Assembly: GCA_963422445.2 (NCBI GenBank)
Contig: OY729512.2
Span: 372,001-436,000, forward strand
Origin: G963422445 sp963422445
Lineage (GTDB): Bacteria; Pseudomonadota; Alphaproteobacteria; Thalassobaculales; Thalassobaculaceae
Direction of reading: 5' to 3'
Length of the DNA: 64,000 nucleotides
Of this stretch, positions 1-9,239 are shown in pieces (the first letter of the stretch is position 1; every line of letters begins with the position of its first letter). The position numbers and the translations under genes were made by a program. Under the pieces are notes generated by a model. That model did no database searches. It saw nothing but the letters and a program-made list of their open reading frames with translations, and had not been told where the DNA came from.

Positions 1-104
1 GGGCAGGAATTTTGCAAGAGGTTCTATACTAAATACCACTTAGATTCGAGGGGAATCAGGAAAGTAAATAAAGTGCCTCGAACGGGTTTTGCGGTTTCCC
101 CTGC

Positions 105-965
105 TTGCTTGCACCTTCCTCTGCAATATCCGGACACCATCCTGATCGGCACGTTGTTCGTCATGACGACCGTCGAGGGCGTTACCATCTTTTTTTTGCA
201 ATCTCGAACCTGTCGACAGTCATGTCAACAACCGTCCCCGGCAGAGCGAGCTGTCCGAAGCCTTCGGCGTTTTCACTTCCGACAGCCCGTCGGGCCGTTC
301 ATCTGTATCGGCGTGAGGGCGCCGCGGGCTTTATCCGACCGCCGCATCACCGCGGCCGCACGGTCGTGACGCTTGCGCTGGCGGCCCGCGCAGCGCAGTT
401 GCAGGCCACTGGCCTGAGCCAGCACGGCATGGCCAGGGCTCTCGGGCTCTCGTTTGCCATCTTGAACGAGAATTGCCGCGCCAGCATCATGGCGCTGCCT
501 GACACCGGTCCGGCAGCAGCTCGGGATCCCGTCTCCGATCTTTCTGCCGCCGGAACCATGACCACCCGCGGTCGTGCGCCGCGTGAGGCCCACGACCGCA
601 CAACGCCGATGGGCCGTGCCACGCATGATGCCGAGGGCCGTGTGCCGGCCGGTGCCGGCGCCCTTGAAGACGCAACATCGCAGGTCCTGGAACCGACGAA
701 TGCGGTCGCCAATGGCGGCGTTCTCAAGGCCCCGCCGACCGTCTTGAAGGACGGGTAGCTCGACACCACCGCCGGCCTGGTCCAGTGCCGAAGGGGTTTA
801 CGGCCTGACCACGATCCTGCTCGTCCTGGTGTTCATGACCTTGGCCCGGGTCCGCAACCCCGAACAGCTGCGCGATCTGGCACCCGGCGAATGGGGGCTG
901 CTGCTTGGCCTCGACCGCTGTCCCGAGGTCAAGACCCTGCGCGAGAAGATCAGGCTGATCGCCGG
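105..965 (+). pseudogene. decayed transposase-like gene (helix-turn-helix type)
   Basis: Pieces of one protein can be read in different frames. About 290-500 encodes an HTH-like part with 'REGAAGFIRPP', 'RGRTVVTLALAARAAQL' and 'ATGLSQHGMARALGLSF'. About 680-755 encodes 'NGGVLKAPPTVLKDG' followed by a stop. About 829-960 encodes 'VRNPEQLRDLAPGEWGLLLG' and 'DRCPEVKTLREKI'. I recognise the last motifs from a family of putative transposases. The frame changes and internal stops show it is not functional. Its 3' end runs directly into the truncated IS5-type relic on the other strand, so the two were probably joined by a deletion. The catalytic part is missing, so the exact IS family is uncertain. 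Confidence 0.5.
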
Positions 966-1536
966 ATCATCGGATACGGTCCATCACCGGCCTGCAACGC
1001 CAGCGACAAGGGACGCGCGCCATCCCGGTCCTGGATATGCGCCGGACGGACCTGGGCGGCATCGTCGCCGCATCCCTCGCTGTCCGCTTCGACCGTCGTC
1101 ACGCTCTGACTGTCGATGATGGCCGCGCTCGGGTCCGCACTACGCCCCAACCGGAGCCGCCCGAGCGTCGTAAAACGGGCGCAAACCTGCTCCGGGACCC
1201 CCGACCGGGACCACGCATGGAAATAGGTCTGAACCGTCGTAAACGCCAGACAATCCTTCGGTAATGCCCGCCAACTGCACCCTGTCCAGAGCATGCAGGC
1301 GATCGCGTTCACCACATCGCGCAGATCCACCTGACGGGGACGACCAAGCCGGCGCGACGGTGGAAGAAGCGGGTCCAGCAAGGTCTCTACCCGGTATCGG
1401 TCAGATCGCTTTCGTAACGCTCAGTCTTACGGCTATACCGCTTCCAGGTCGTCTCGTTCCAAGGCATGATGGGCCCCTATGGTGTGAGTGTTTACCCACG
1501 AAGATACACCATGCGGGACCACCCAACTGGTTTTAG
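950..1536 (-). mobile_element. truncated IS5-family element (relic D)
   Basis: The upstream end of the element and the first part of its transposase remain. The start codon is at 1467 (N-terminus 'MPWNETTWKRYS'). The later frame reads 'PPSRRLGRPRQVDLRDVVNAI', 'GCSWRALPKD' and 'IDSQSVTTVEA', typical of IS5-family transposases of the DUF4096 type. The reading frame shifts near 1385, and the sequence stops about 160 residues in, at the junction with the neighbouring transposase relic. About 100 bp of the same upstream end recurs at 42590-42692, so this element was once present in at least two places. The element end near 1535 also truncates the 5' end of the adenylate cyclase relic. Confidence 0.6.
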
Positions 1537-1539
1537 GTC

Positions 1540-2805
1540 AGGCTTTAAGTCGATTGTTCGGCCGATACAACGTTTCGACGCTGGATGGACGAGGCGGCAC
1601 GGGGTTTGCGCAGGGCTCATTGGCTCGGTCTGGTGTGGTCACCTGTTCTCGAACAGACAGTCACCGTGATTCGCCAGCCGGTTTTCGTCAATGGCATATT
1701 CGTCGGCGCGCTAGGCGCCGGGATCGCGATTTCCAAACTGTCCCGTTTTGTTGCTGGCTTCGGATCTGAAACCTTCATCCTGCGTGGAACCGACGGTGTG
1801 GTCGCGCATTCCGCGCTGGTCGGTGGCTTCGACGGCGAGGTCTGGCGTTTCGTCTATCGCACCGTGCGTGCTTATAAGCCGGAGCCATGGGTCATCGGAA
1901 ACCATTCCCGTCAGAGCGATCTTGGCCGCGAATTCCGCCGCCTGACCTGGGCTGGTGCCGTCGGACTCGGCGTTGTGGCTCTTGACGTGCCTGCGACATT
2001 CCTAATCGGGCACTTTACCGGTAATTTTGAGTTCGACGGAATCAAGACGCTTGGCCCGTGCCGGCTGCGCGAACTCGATGAAGCAGCCGGTGCCTTCAAC
2101 CCCATTTTGCGGGGCCTTCTCTGGTTCGAGACCTATGTCCTGCGCGGCTTGCAAGCTGGTACGCCGCCTGGCTGAAGCCGAACGCGACACGGCGTTCCGG
2201 TCCGAAGAGCGGGTCGTTAGGGGCCTGTTCACCGACATCGTGGGTTTCATCAACCTCGCCGAAAGCATGACGCCGGCAGAAACGGCGGCATTTCTCAATC
2301 GTCACTTCGAACTGATTGCCGAATGCATCAAGGCCGAAGGCGAAACTGTCGGCAAGTATATCGGTGACGCGCTGATGGCGTTCTGGGGCACCCCGAGCAG
2401 CAAGATGATCACGCCGTCATGGCCTGCCGCGCCGCTTTGGCGGTTGCCCGCGCCATCACAAAGGACAATCGGACCCGCGCGGCGTCGCGAGCCAAACCGG
2501 TCCGGATTCGTGTCGGCCTGTATTCCGGTGCGGTCGTCGTCGAGAATATTGGTGCGCCGGATCGTGTCAACTACACCATCGTCGGCGATACCGTGAATAT
2601 TTGCCAGCGCATCGAAACGCTTGGCAAAGCCCTTGATCCCGGCGACCGCGATGTGGTCATTCAGCTCGGCGCCGCGACCGGCCGGCTCGTTGATGGGCAT
2701 TTCGCCCTGACGAAGTGCGGTTTGCACCCTCTGGTCGGAAGGTCGGGCGAGATCGGGATTCTTCGTCTCGGCCAGACTCGTTCACCGGATGGCCGGCCCA
2801 TGTAA
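1540..2805 (+). pseudogene. class III adenylate/guanylate cyclase, frameshifted and 5'-truncated
   Basis: The N-terminal part (about 1600-2150) looks like a membrane-anchored extracytoplasmic sensor, with a hydrophobic stretch around 1940-2010. A cyclase catalytic domain follows. 'GLFTDIVGFINLAE' (about 2220-2260) carries the first metal-binding Asp. 'KYIGDALMAFWGTP' (about 2355-2395) carries the second. 'VNYTIVGDTVNICQRIE' (about 2570-2620) is the usual late catalytic motif. The protein needs two frame changes: one near 2140-2160, and one at about 2394 where a single G appears to be missing from 'CCCCGAGC'. The 5' end abuts the IS5-type relic, so promoter and start are lost. In life it would make cAMP from ATP; here it is inferred inactive. 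Confidence 0.7.
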
Positions 2806-2972
2806 ATACCGGCCCGGCTCTAGCGGAGCGATACTGCATCATCGTCGAAACAAACCGGGGCCTTGGTACTCGACATCGGTTTGGCGAAAATTGGCATCAC
2901 CGCAAAGTTAAACAGGTTTCTCGTGTTGCGGATTCTGTATAGTTTCAGGCGAACTTCAGAGAGGAGCAGGAT

Positions 2973-4151
2973 ATGCTGAAAAAATTTCTCGGATCTGTCG
3001 TGATCGCAACGATCATGGCATCGCCCGCGGTGGCGGCGATCAAGATCGGCTTCGTGACCACATTGACAACACCCGTTGCCGTAATCGGCAAGGACATGCG
3101 CGATGCCGTTGAGCTTGCGATGGAGCATATCGGCGGCAAGATGGGATCGAAAGCCGTCGAGGTCGTTTACGGTGATGACGAGTTCAACTCACAGAAAGGC
3201 AAACAGGCCACCGAGCGGCTGGTTCTGCGTGACAATGTCGACATTGTCTCCGGCTATATCTGGTCGAATGTCCTGCTCGCGTCCGCACCTGTGGTCCTGA
3301 ATGCTGGTAAGATCATTATCAGCGCCAATGCCGGCCCGTCACCACTCGCCGGCAAACGCTGCCACAAGAACTTCTTTAACATCTCATGGCAAAACGACCA
3401 GACCCCGATGGCACTCGGCGAATTGCTCAACCAGCAGGGCGTCCAGTCGCTCTATCTGGTCGCGCCGAACTACGCAGCCGGTCAGAACATGGTCGCCGGC
3501 GTCGAGCGGACTTTCAAGGGTAAGGTTGTCGGCAAGGACATGACCGTCTGGCCGTCGCAGCGCGACTGGTCCGCCGAACTGACGAAAATCAAGGCAGCAA
3601 AGCCCGATGGCGTCTTTACATTCTACCCGGGTCCGGCCGGACCCGCCTTTATAAAGCAGTACCAGCAAGCTGGTCTGGAAGGCAATGTGCCGCTATATTC
3701 GGTTTATACTCTCGACTCGATCAGTCTGCCGCTGTTCCAGAAGGCAGGAATGAAAACCGTCCTCGGCACCAAGATGACCCAGTTCTGGGCGCCCGATCTC
3801 GACAACCCCCAAAATCACCGTTTCGTGTCCACCTTCCGCGAGAAATATGGGCGTTACCCGTCGTTCTACGCTGCCCAGAGCTATGACTCGATCTTCTTTA
3901 TCAAGTCTGCGGTCGAGGCTGTCGGCGGCAATATCAACGATACCGACGGCATGCGCGCGGCCCTCGAAAAAGCCGACTTCCCCTCTGTGCGCGGCAATTT
4001 CCGGATGGGCCCGAACCATTTCCCGATCCAGAACTTCTATGAACGCACAGTTGTCGAGGATGTTGACGGCAACTGGACGACAGCGGTCGGCCGGGCCGTC
4101 CTGGTCGATCATCAGGACACCTATGCCAACAACTGCGCAATGGCCAGATAG
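2973..4151 (+). CDS. branched-chain amino-acid-type ABC transporter substrate-binding protein
   Basis: A 392-residue periplasmic binding protein of the LivJ/LivK (Periplas_BP_6) type. It begins with a Sec signal peptide (positive 'MLKK', hydrophobic core, 'SPAVAA' cleavage region). The mature start 'IKIGFVTTLTTPVAVIGKDM' is the usual first strand of the fold, and 'SQKGKQATERLV' follows. A good ribosome-binding site ('gagaggagcagg') precedes the ATG. It is the first gene of a five-gene operon with two permeases and two ATPases. It delivers the ligand to the LivH-LivM pore. The true ligand cannot be read from sequence; family members bind branched-chain amino acids, amides, urea or aromatic acids. 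Confidence 0.9.
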   Translation: MLKKFLGSVVIATIMASPAVAAIKIGFVTTLTTPVAVIGKDMRDAVELAMEHIGGKMGSKAVEVVYGDDEFNSQKGKQATERLVLRDNVDIVSGYIWSNVLLASAPVVLNAGKIIISANAGPSPLAGKRCHKNFFNISWQNDQTPMALGELLNQQGVQSLYLVAPNYAAGQNMVAGVERTFKGKVVGKDMTVWPSQRDWSAELTKIKAAKPDGVFTFYPGPAGPAFIKQYQQAGLEGNVPLYSVYTLDSISLPLFQKAGMKTVLGTKMTQFWAPDLDNPQNHRFVSTFREKYGRYPSFYAAQSYDSIFFIKSAVEAVGGNINDTDGMRAALEKADFPSVRGNFRMGPNHFPIQNFYERTVVEDVDGNWTTAVGRAVLVDHQDTYANNCAMAR

Positions 4152-4234
4152 TCGCTGAATTCCCCAGGCATGCAGGCGGGCCACCGATGTTGGTTTGCCT
4201 GCATGTCCACCTTATGCACACGTAACAGGTTCCG

Positions 4235-5161
4235 ATGAGTTCTATCCTGGTCGTTGAACAGTTTCTGAACGGCTTCCAGCTCGGAATCATCCTGTTTCTC
4301 ATGGCTGCCGGGCTGACGCTCGTCTTCGGCATTATGGATTTCGTGAACTTGGCGCACGGTTCCATGTTCATGCTTGGCGCATTCGTCGGCGGCACACTGG
4401 CGCTTCTTACCGGATCCTTCCTGTTCGGGCTCATTCTGATGATACCGGCAATGCTGCTGATCGGCACTGTCGTGGAGATCATCGCGTTGCGCACATTGTA
4501 TGCCCGCGATCACCTCGATCAGGTGCTGGCAACCTTCGGCCTGATCCTGTTCTTCAACGAGGCGACACGTCTGATCTGGGGCCCCGAGGGTCTGGTTGTC
4601 CCGTTGCCGGATTACCTGGACGGCAGCGTCACCCTCGGTGCCGATTTTATCTATCCGGTCTATCGCATCTTCATTATTGCCACCGGCCTGGTGGTGGCAG
4701 GCGGATTATATCTGCTGGTCAACCGAACCCGTACAGGCATGCTGATCCGGGCAGGCGCTTCGAACCGCGTCATGGCAGGGGCCCTCGGTGTCAATATCCC
4801 GGCCCTGTTCTCCATCGTGTTCGGCATCGGCGCGGTACTCGCCGGTCTTGCTGGACTGATCATCACGCCCATTACCCAGGCTGCAATCGGCATGGGAGAA
4901 GATATCCTGATCCTCGCCTTCGTCGTTATTGTCATCGGCGGGATCGGATCAATTCGCGGCGCGTTCATCGCCGCAATCGTGACCGGTGTGATCGACACCA
5001 TGGGCCGGTCGTTCCTGGACCTGCTCCTCCTGGTGTTCATGCCGGCAAATGCGGCTGAAGCCGCTGGACCGGCTTTGTCATCGATGCTGATCTACATCCT
5101 GATGGCCGCCATCCTGTTCTTCCGGCCCCGGGGCCTGTTCCCGCCGCGTGGTGCGTCATGA
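4235..5161 (+). CDS. livH: branched-chain amino-acid-type ABC transporter permease (LivH type)
   Basis: A 308-residue integral membrane protein with about eight hydrophobic segments. The opening 'FLMAAGLTLVFGIMDFVNLAHGSMFMLGA' region is diagnostic of LivH. The loop containing 'GIGSIRGAFIAAIVTGVIDT' corresponds to the site where these permeases contact the ATPase. It sits 83 bases after the binding-protein gene, and its stop overlaps the start of the second permease by four bases (ATGA), implying translational coupling. Together with the next gene it forms the inner-membrane channel of the importer. Confidence 0.93.
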   Translation: MSSILVVEQFLNGFQLGIILFLMAAGLTLVFGIMDFVNLAHGSMFMLGAFVGGTLALLTGSFLFGLILMIPAMLLIGTVVEIIALRTLYARDHLDQVLATFGLILFFNEATRLIWGPEGLVVPLPDYLDGSVTLGADFIYPVYRIFIIATGLVVAGGLYLLVNRTRTGMLIRAGASNRVMAGALGVNIPALFSIVFGIGAVLAGLAGLIITPITQAAIGMGEDILILAFVVIVIGGIGSIRGAFIAAIVTGVIDTMGRSFLDLLLLVFMPANAAEAAGPALSSMLIYILMAAILFFRPRGLFPPRGAS

Positions 5162-6120
5162 TCGGCTCCGGTCCGCTGGTCACCCCGGTGAACGGCCTGT
5201 CGGCCGTGATTCTTGTGCTTTGCGCCGTTGTACCAGTCCTCGCCCCGGCTCTCGGTGAACCGTTCTATGTCATCGTGTTCGCCCGGATCATGATCTGGGC
5301 CATCGCCGCATTGAGCCTGAATCTGATAATGGGATATGGCGGCATGATCAGCTTCGGCCATGCCGTGTATCTCGGAATCGGCGGCTATGCCGTCGGTATT
5401 CTGTCGTTTCACGGGATCGACAATGGCTGGATCCAGTGGCCGCTTGCAATCGGCCTCTGCGCGCTCATCGCTCTGATTTTCGGCGCGATCAGCTTGCGGA
5501 CCCGAGGTGTCTATTTTATCATGATCACTCTGGCGCTGGCGCAGATGATCTTCTTCCTGAGTGTCAGCGCCGAACGTTATGGCAGCGATGACGGGCTCAA
5601 CATCTTTACCCGCAGTGACTTTGGCCTCGCGATCTACTCCCTCGAAGACAATCTCACCATGTACTACACGATCTTCGCAATGCTGCTCGCCAGCCTGTTC
5701 GTGATCTGGCGACTGGTGAATTCGCGTTTTGGAATGGTGATTCGCGCTGCCAGATCAAATGACACCCGTATCCGGTCCGTTGGCCTTTCGGTTTACCGAT
5801 ACCGGTTGACGGCCTTTGTCATCGCTGGCGTGCTGTGCGGGATTGCCGGCTTGCTGCAGGCCAATCTCGAACGCTTCGTATCGCCGGACATGATGAACTG
5901 GCCCCGGTCCGGCGAACTGATCTTCATGGTCGTGCTCGGCGGCATGTACACGCTGTTCGGTCCGGTCACTGGCGCCTTTGTCTTTTTGCTCCTCTCGGAA
6001 ATCCTGTCGACCTTAACGATTCACTGGCACATCCTCTTCGGACCTTTCCTCGTTCTGGTCGTGTTGTTCGCTCGTGGCGGCATCGCCGGTTTGCTGACCC
6101 GAAAGCCCGGTGATGGCTGA
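5158..6120 (+). CDS. livM: branched-chain amino-acid-type ABC transporter permease (LivM type)
   Basis: A 320-residue membrane protein with around ten hydrophobic segments. 'LSLNLIMGYGGMISFGHAVYLGIGGYA' spans the family's signature region (residues about 45-70), and 'TRGVYFIMITLALAQM' is the next conserved stretch. It overlaps livH by four bases, and its last codons overlap the livG start. It is the second half of the permease pair. All neighbours are on the same strand with almost no gaps, so the five genes are probably one transcript. Confidence 0.93.
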   Translation: MIGSGPLVTPVNGLSAVILVLCAVVPVLAPALGEPFYVIVFARIMIWAIAALSLNLIMGYGGMISFGHAVYLGIGGYAVGILSFHGIDNGWIQWPLAIGLCALIALIFGAISLRTRGVYFIMITLALAQMIFFLSVSAERYGSDDGLNIFTRSDFGLAIYSLEDNLTMYYTIFAMLLASLFVIWRLVNSRFGMVIRAARSNDTRIRSVGLSVYRYRLTAFVIAGVLCGIAGLLQANLERFVSPDMMNWPRSGELIFMVVLGGMYTLFGPVTGAFVFLLLSEILSTLTIHWHILFGPFLVLVVLFARGGIAGLLTRKPGDG

Positions 6121-6877
6121 CCCGGCGGCCCATATCTCCCTTGAGGCCCGCGCTTTGCGAAAGACTTTCGGCGGCCTGACGGCCACCGACGATCTTTCCC
6201 TCTCGGCAGCCCGCCACCAGATCCATGCGGTGATCGGCCCGAATGGTGCCGGAAAGACCACTCTCATCCACCTCTTGTCCGGTCTGCTGCGGCCGGATTC
6301 CGGCCAGATCCTGTTCGATGGCCGTGATATCACTCGGATGCCGGCATCGGCACGGGCGAGATGCGGCCTTGCCCGCTCGTTCCAGATCACCAGTATTTTT
6401 CGCGATTTTACCGTGCTCGAGAATGTCATGGTTCCGGTGCTCGCCGAACAGGGGCACGGATTCCGGTTCTGGCGTCCCGTCGCAAGGGACGACAGCCTGA
6501 TTGCCCCAGCGCGCGAATGCCTTGCGCGGGTCGGACTCGGTGACCGCATGGGTGTTCGTGCCGGCACCCTCGCCCATGGCGAACAGCGGCAGCTGGAAAT
6601 CGCGATTGTCCTTGCGACCCGGCCGTCATTTCTTCTGCTTGACGAACCGATGGCCGGGATGGGACCAGAGGAAAGCCGCAACATGATACGGCTCCTCAAG
6701 ACTCTGAAACGCGATTATACGATTCTACTGATCGAACATGATATGGATGCCGTGTTTGCTCTGGCTGATCGAATCACCGTGCTGGTTTACGGCCGGGCCA
6801 TCGCGACCGGAACGCCGGAGCGGATTCGCAATGATGCGGAGGTCCGCGCCGCTTATCTTGGCGAGGCGGCAGCGTAA
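6113..6877 (+). CDS. livG: ABC transporter ATP-binding protein (LivG type)
   Basis: A cytoplasmic ATPase subunit of about 254 residues. Walker A is 'GPNGAGKTT' (residues about 42-50). The signature loop is 'LAHGEQRQLEIA', where the family more often has LSYGEQR. Walker B is 'FLLLDEPMAGMGPEE', with the H-loop in 'LIEHDMDAVF'. The short C-terminal tail 'ERIRNDAEVRAAYLGEAAA' is typical of LivG. I chose the ATG at 6113; a GTG immediately before it (6110) is possible. The start lies inside the end of livM, and the stop overlaps the livF start. Confidence 0.93.
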   Translation: MADPAAHISLEARALRKTFGGLTATDDLSLSAARHQIHAVIGPNGAGKTTLIHLLSGLLRPDSGQILFDGRDITRMPASARARCGLARSFQITSIFRDFTVLENVMVPVLAEQGHGFRFWRPVARDDSLIAPARECLARVGLGDRMGVRAGTLAHGEQRQLEIAIVLATRPSFLLLDEPMAGMGPEESRNMIRLLKTLKRDYTILLIEHDMDAVFALADRITVLVYGRAIATGTPERIRNDAEVRAAYLGEAAA

Positions 6878-7578
6878 TGCTCGAACTTCACGGCATCGAA
6901 ACCGCTTATGGCAGCAGCCAGGTGCTTTTTGGCCTCGATCTCACGGTACGGGACAGCGAAGCGGTGACGTTGCTCGGCAGAAACGGCATGGGCAAGACAA
7001 CCACCATACGGTCCATTTTCGGCATCGTGCAGCCTCGAACCGGCCAGATAACCTTCAATGGAAAGCGGATTGACGGCCTGCCGCCCTATCGGATCGCACG
7101 GGCCGGAATCGGACTGGTTCCAGAGGGCCGGCAGATCTTTCCCAACCTGTCGGTCCGGGAAAATCTTGTCGCGACAGCAAACATGGCCCGGCGCAACGGT
7201 CCTGGCTGGTCGCTCGATGTGGTTCTGGATCTGTTTCCGGCGCTGGCAGACCGTCTAGACAGCTCAGGCAACCAGTTGTCCGGCGGCGAACAGCAGATGC
7301 TTGCCATTGGCCGCGCCTTGATGACCAATCCGCAGCTATTGATCCTCGACGAGGCGACCGAAGGTCTGGCTCCGCTAGTCCGGGCCGAGATCTGGTCCTG
7401 CCTGTCTGAATTGAAGACGTCACGGATGTCGATCCTGCTGATCGACAAGAACATTGCCGACCTCACGCGGATCGCCGACCGCCATTATATCGTCGAAAAG
7501 GGACGGATCGTCTGGACGGGTGACTCCCACGCGCTGCGTGGTGATAAGGCATTGCAGGAACGGTATCTCGGCGTCTGA
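6877..7578 (+). CDS. livF: ABC transporter ATP-binding protein (LivF type)
   Basis: The second ATPase of the importer, 233 residues. It has Walker A 'GRNGMGKTT', signature 'LSGGEQQMLAIGRAL' and Walker B 'LILDEATEGLAP'. The position of the H-loop reads 'LLIDKNIADL' rather than the 'EQN' most common in LivF, a variant seen in some homologues. The C-terminus 'ALQERYLGV' is the usual LivF ending. It forms a heterodimer with LivG that powers LivH-LivM. It is the last gene of the operon; the next intact gene is on the opposite strand. Confidence 0.93.
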   Translation: MLELHGIETAYGSSQVLFGLDLTVRDSEAVTLLGRNGMGKTTTIRSIFGIVQPRTGQITFNGKRIDGLPPYRIARAGIGLVPEGRQIFPNLSVRENLVATANMARRNGPGWSLDVVLDLFPALADRLDSSGNQLSGGEQQMLAIGRALMTNPQLLILDEATEGLAPLVRAEIWSCLSELKTSRMSILLIDKNIADLTRIADRHYIVEKGRIVWTGDSHALRGDKALQERYLGV

Positions 7579-7593
7579 CCGCGCTGCGCTGGT

Positions 7594-8086
7594 TCAAGCG
7601 AACAACTGCCGGTACGTTGCCGCCGTGGCGGCATCGAAACAACAAAACACGATATGGTCTGGCAGCAGTGTCCTGGCGGTGACTTCACGGACGGTTTCGA
7701 CAGCAACACCGCTCGCTGCATCCAGCGGATACCTGTAAACGTCGGTACTGATAGCTGGAAAGCGACCGACTTGCAGTTATGCGCGCAAGCCAGTTGCAGA
7801 CTGTTGCGGTAATAGCCGGCCAGCAGAGCCGCTTCACCGTAACCGCCGCCGCGCCAAACCGGCCCGACCGTGTGGATCATATACCGGGCAGGCAAGCGTA
7901 GCCGGATGTAAGCCGGGCCTCTCCGGTCGGACAGCCGCCGATCTTCCGGCACGTTGCCAGCAAATCCGGCCCGGCTGCCCGGTGGATGGGGCCGTCGACC
8001 CCGCCACCGCCAAGCAGGGACTCGTTGGCGGCATTGACAATCGCATCGACATCCAGGCTGGTGATATCGCCTTCGAGAACCTCCAA
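7594..8086 (-). pseudogene. macro-domain (O-acetyl-ADP-ribose deacetylase-like) gene with two frameshifts
   Basis: The N-terminal frame reads 'LEGDITSLDVDAIVNAANES' and 'LLGGGGVDGPIHRAAG', the ADP-ribose-binding motifs of macro domains (YmdB family). The frame breaks near 7897, continues as 'PARYMIHTVGPVWRGGGYGEAALLAGYY', and breaks again near 7758. Adding one C at each break restores one open frame to the stop at 7594-7596 with the expected ending ('DHIVFCCFDAATAATYRQLF'). Intact, it would hydrolyse ADP-ribose esters or ADP-ribosyl-protein bonds. The start shown is a TTG (8086), and no good ATG is nearby. Either a recent pseudogene or two base-calling errors. Confidence 0.75.
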
Positions 8087-8112
8087 CTGTATTATGCGTC
8101 TGCTCCCGATTG

Positions 8113-9126
8113 TCAGGCTGCCGGCAACCCGGCGTTGCCCAGAACCGTTGCGACCATTATTTTGAGGTCGGCCGCCGGGCGGGCGCCCACATGACTGATG
8201 ATCTCAGCCGCGGCGATCGCCCCGAGGCGGCCGCAATGCGCCGCCTCCAGGCCACGACAATAGCCGTGCAGAAACCCGGCGGCGTAGAGATCGCCGGCAC
8301 CGGTGCTGTCAACGACCTCGGCAATCGGCTCGGCTTCGATGGCATGGACCGCATCGCCGGCTAATATTACGGCGCCCTTTTCGCTCCGGGTGATTGCAGT
8401 GATGTCGCAAACACCGCGCACCGCCTGCACGGCTGCATCGAAATCCCCGGATTGATACAGTGAGACGATCTCTTTCTCATTGGCAAACAGGATACTGACA
8501 TGGTTTGACACAAGATCGAGGAAGTCCTCGCGATGCCGGTCGACACAGAACGGATCCGACAATGTCAACGAAATCCGGCCACCGGACGCGCGCGCCACTT
8601 CAACCGCTCTGCGGAATGCCTGTTTGGCTCGTGGCGGATCCCACAGATACCCCTCAAGGTAAATGATCTTGCTCGACGCAATCAGGTCTTCGTCGATATC
8701 CTCCGGACCGAGCTCGGCGCAGGCACCGAGATATGTGACCATCGACCGCTGGCCATCCGGCGTCACCATGACCAGACAGCGGGCAGTTCCCGGTCCCGCC
8801 GAACTTGGAGGTGTCGAGAACCGCACTTTCGATTGTGTAATGTCACTGCGAAAGACCCGGCCAAGGATATCATCCTTGACCTTGCCGATGAACGCGGCAC
8901 TGCCGCCGAGTTCGGCGAGACCGACGACGGTATTTGCTGCGGAACCGCCACTGATCTCGACAGCCGGGCCGATGCGATCATGCAATGCAGCGGAGCACCC
9001 GAAATCGGCCAACGTCATCGCGCCCTTGACGATTCCGTTCTCGGCAAGAAAATCATCTGCTGTCGAAACGATCACATCAACGATCGCGTTGCCAATTCCC
9101 GTGACATCGACAATCTTGTTCGCCAT
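8113..9126 (-). CDS. adenosine kinase / PfkB-family sugar kinase
   Basis: A 337-residue ribokinase-family kinase. The N-terminal 'DVTGIGNAIVDVI' and 'GSAANTVVGLAELGG' (residues about 60-75) form the substrate-binding region. The C-terminal 'VDSTGAGDLYAAGFLHGYCRG' is the PfkB signature with the anion hole and catalytic Asp (GAGD). Alphaproteobacterial members of this length are usually annotated as adenosine kinase (adenosine + ATP to AMP). That substrate is inferred from family membership. The start is preceded by 'gggagcaact'. It is divergent from the EI24-like gene, and the macro-domain relic follows on the same strand, possibly once co-transcribed. Confidence 0.85.
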   Translation of the reverse strand: MANKIVDVTGIGNAIVDVIVSTADDFLAENGIVKGAMTLADFGCSAALHDRIGPAVEISGGSAANTVVGLAELGGSAAFIGKVKDDILGRVFRSDITQSKVRFSTPPSSAGPGTARCLVMVTPDGQRSMVTYLGACAELGPEDIDEDLIASSKIIYLEGYLWDPPRAKQAFRRAVEVARASGGRISLTLSDPFCVDRHREDFLDLVSNHVSILFANEKEIVSLYQSGDFDAAVQAVRGVCDITAITRSEKGAVILAGDAVHAIEAEPIAEVVDSTGAGDLYAAGFLHGYCRGLEAAHCGRLGAIAAAEIISHVGARPAADLKIMVATVLGNAGLPAA

Positions 9127-9196
9127 GAGTTGCTCCCGTTGTCAAATTCGGCGGAACACTATGCAAGCGCACCGTCAGCGTAAAGAGTGAAACATC

Positions 9197-9227
9197 GTGG
9201 GCGGGACGCCGACGGCGTCCCGCCCAC
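9197..9227. promoter_or_regulatory. strong perfect hairpin in the 5' leader of the EI24-like gene
   Basis: Two 14-base arms (9197-9210 and 9214-9227) are perfectly complementary around the loop GAC, and nearly all pairs are G-C. It ends directly at the ribosome-binding site 'aaggag' (9228-9233) of the gene starting at 9240. It lies between divergent genes, so it is unlikely to be an ordinary terminator. It could limit ribosome access to the downstream start. Confidence 0.6.
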
Positions 9228-9239
9228 AAGGAGTCCACG

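Noticed and set aside
9181..9196. Half-site 'gtgaaaca' resembling parS before the EI24-like gene
   Set aside because: Only half of the palindrome is present; the other half is unrelated.
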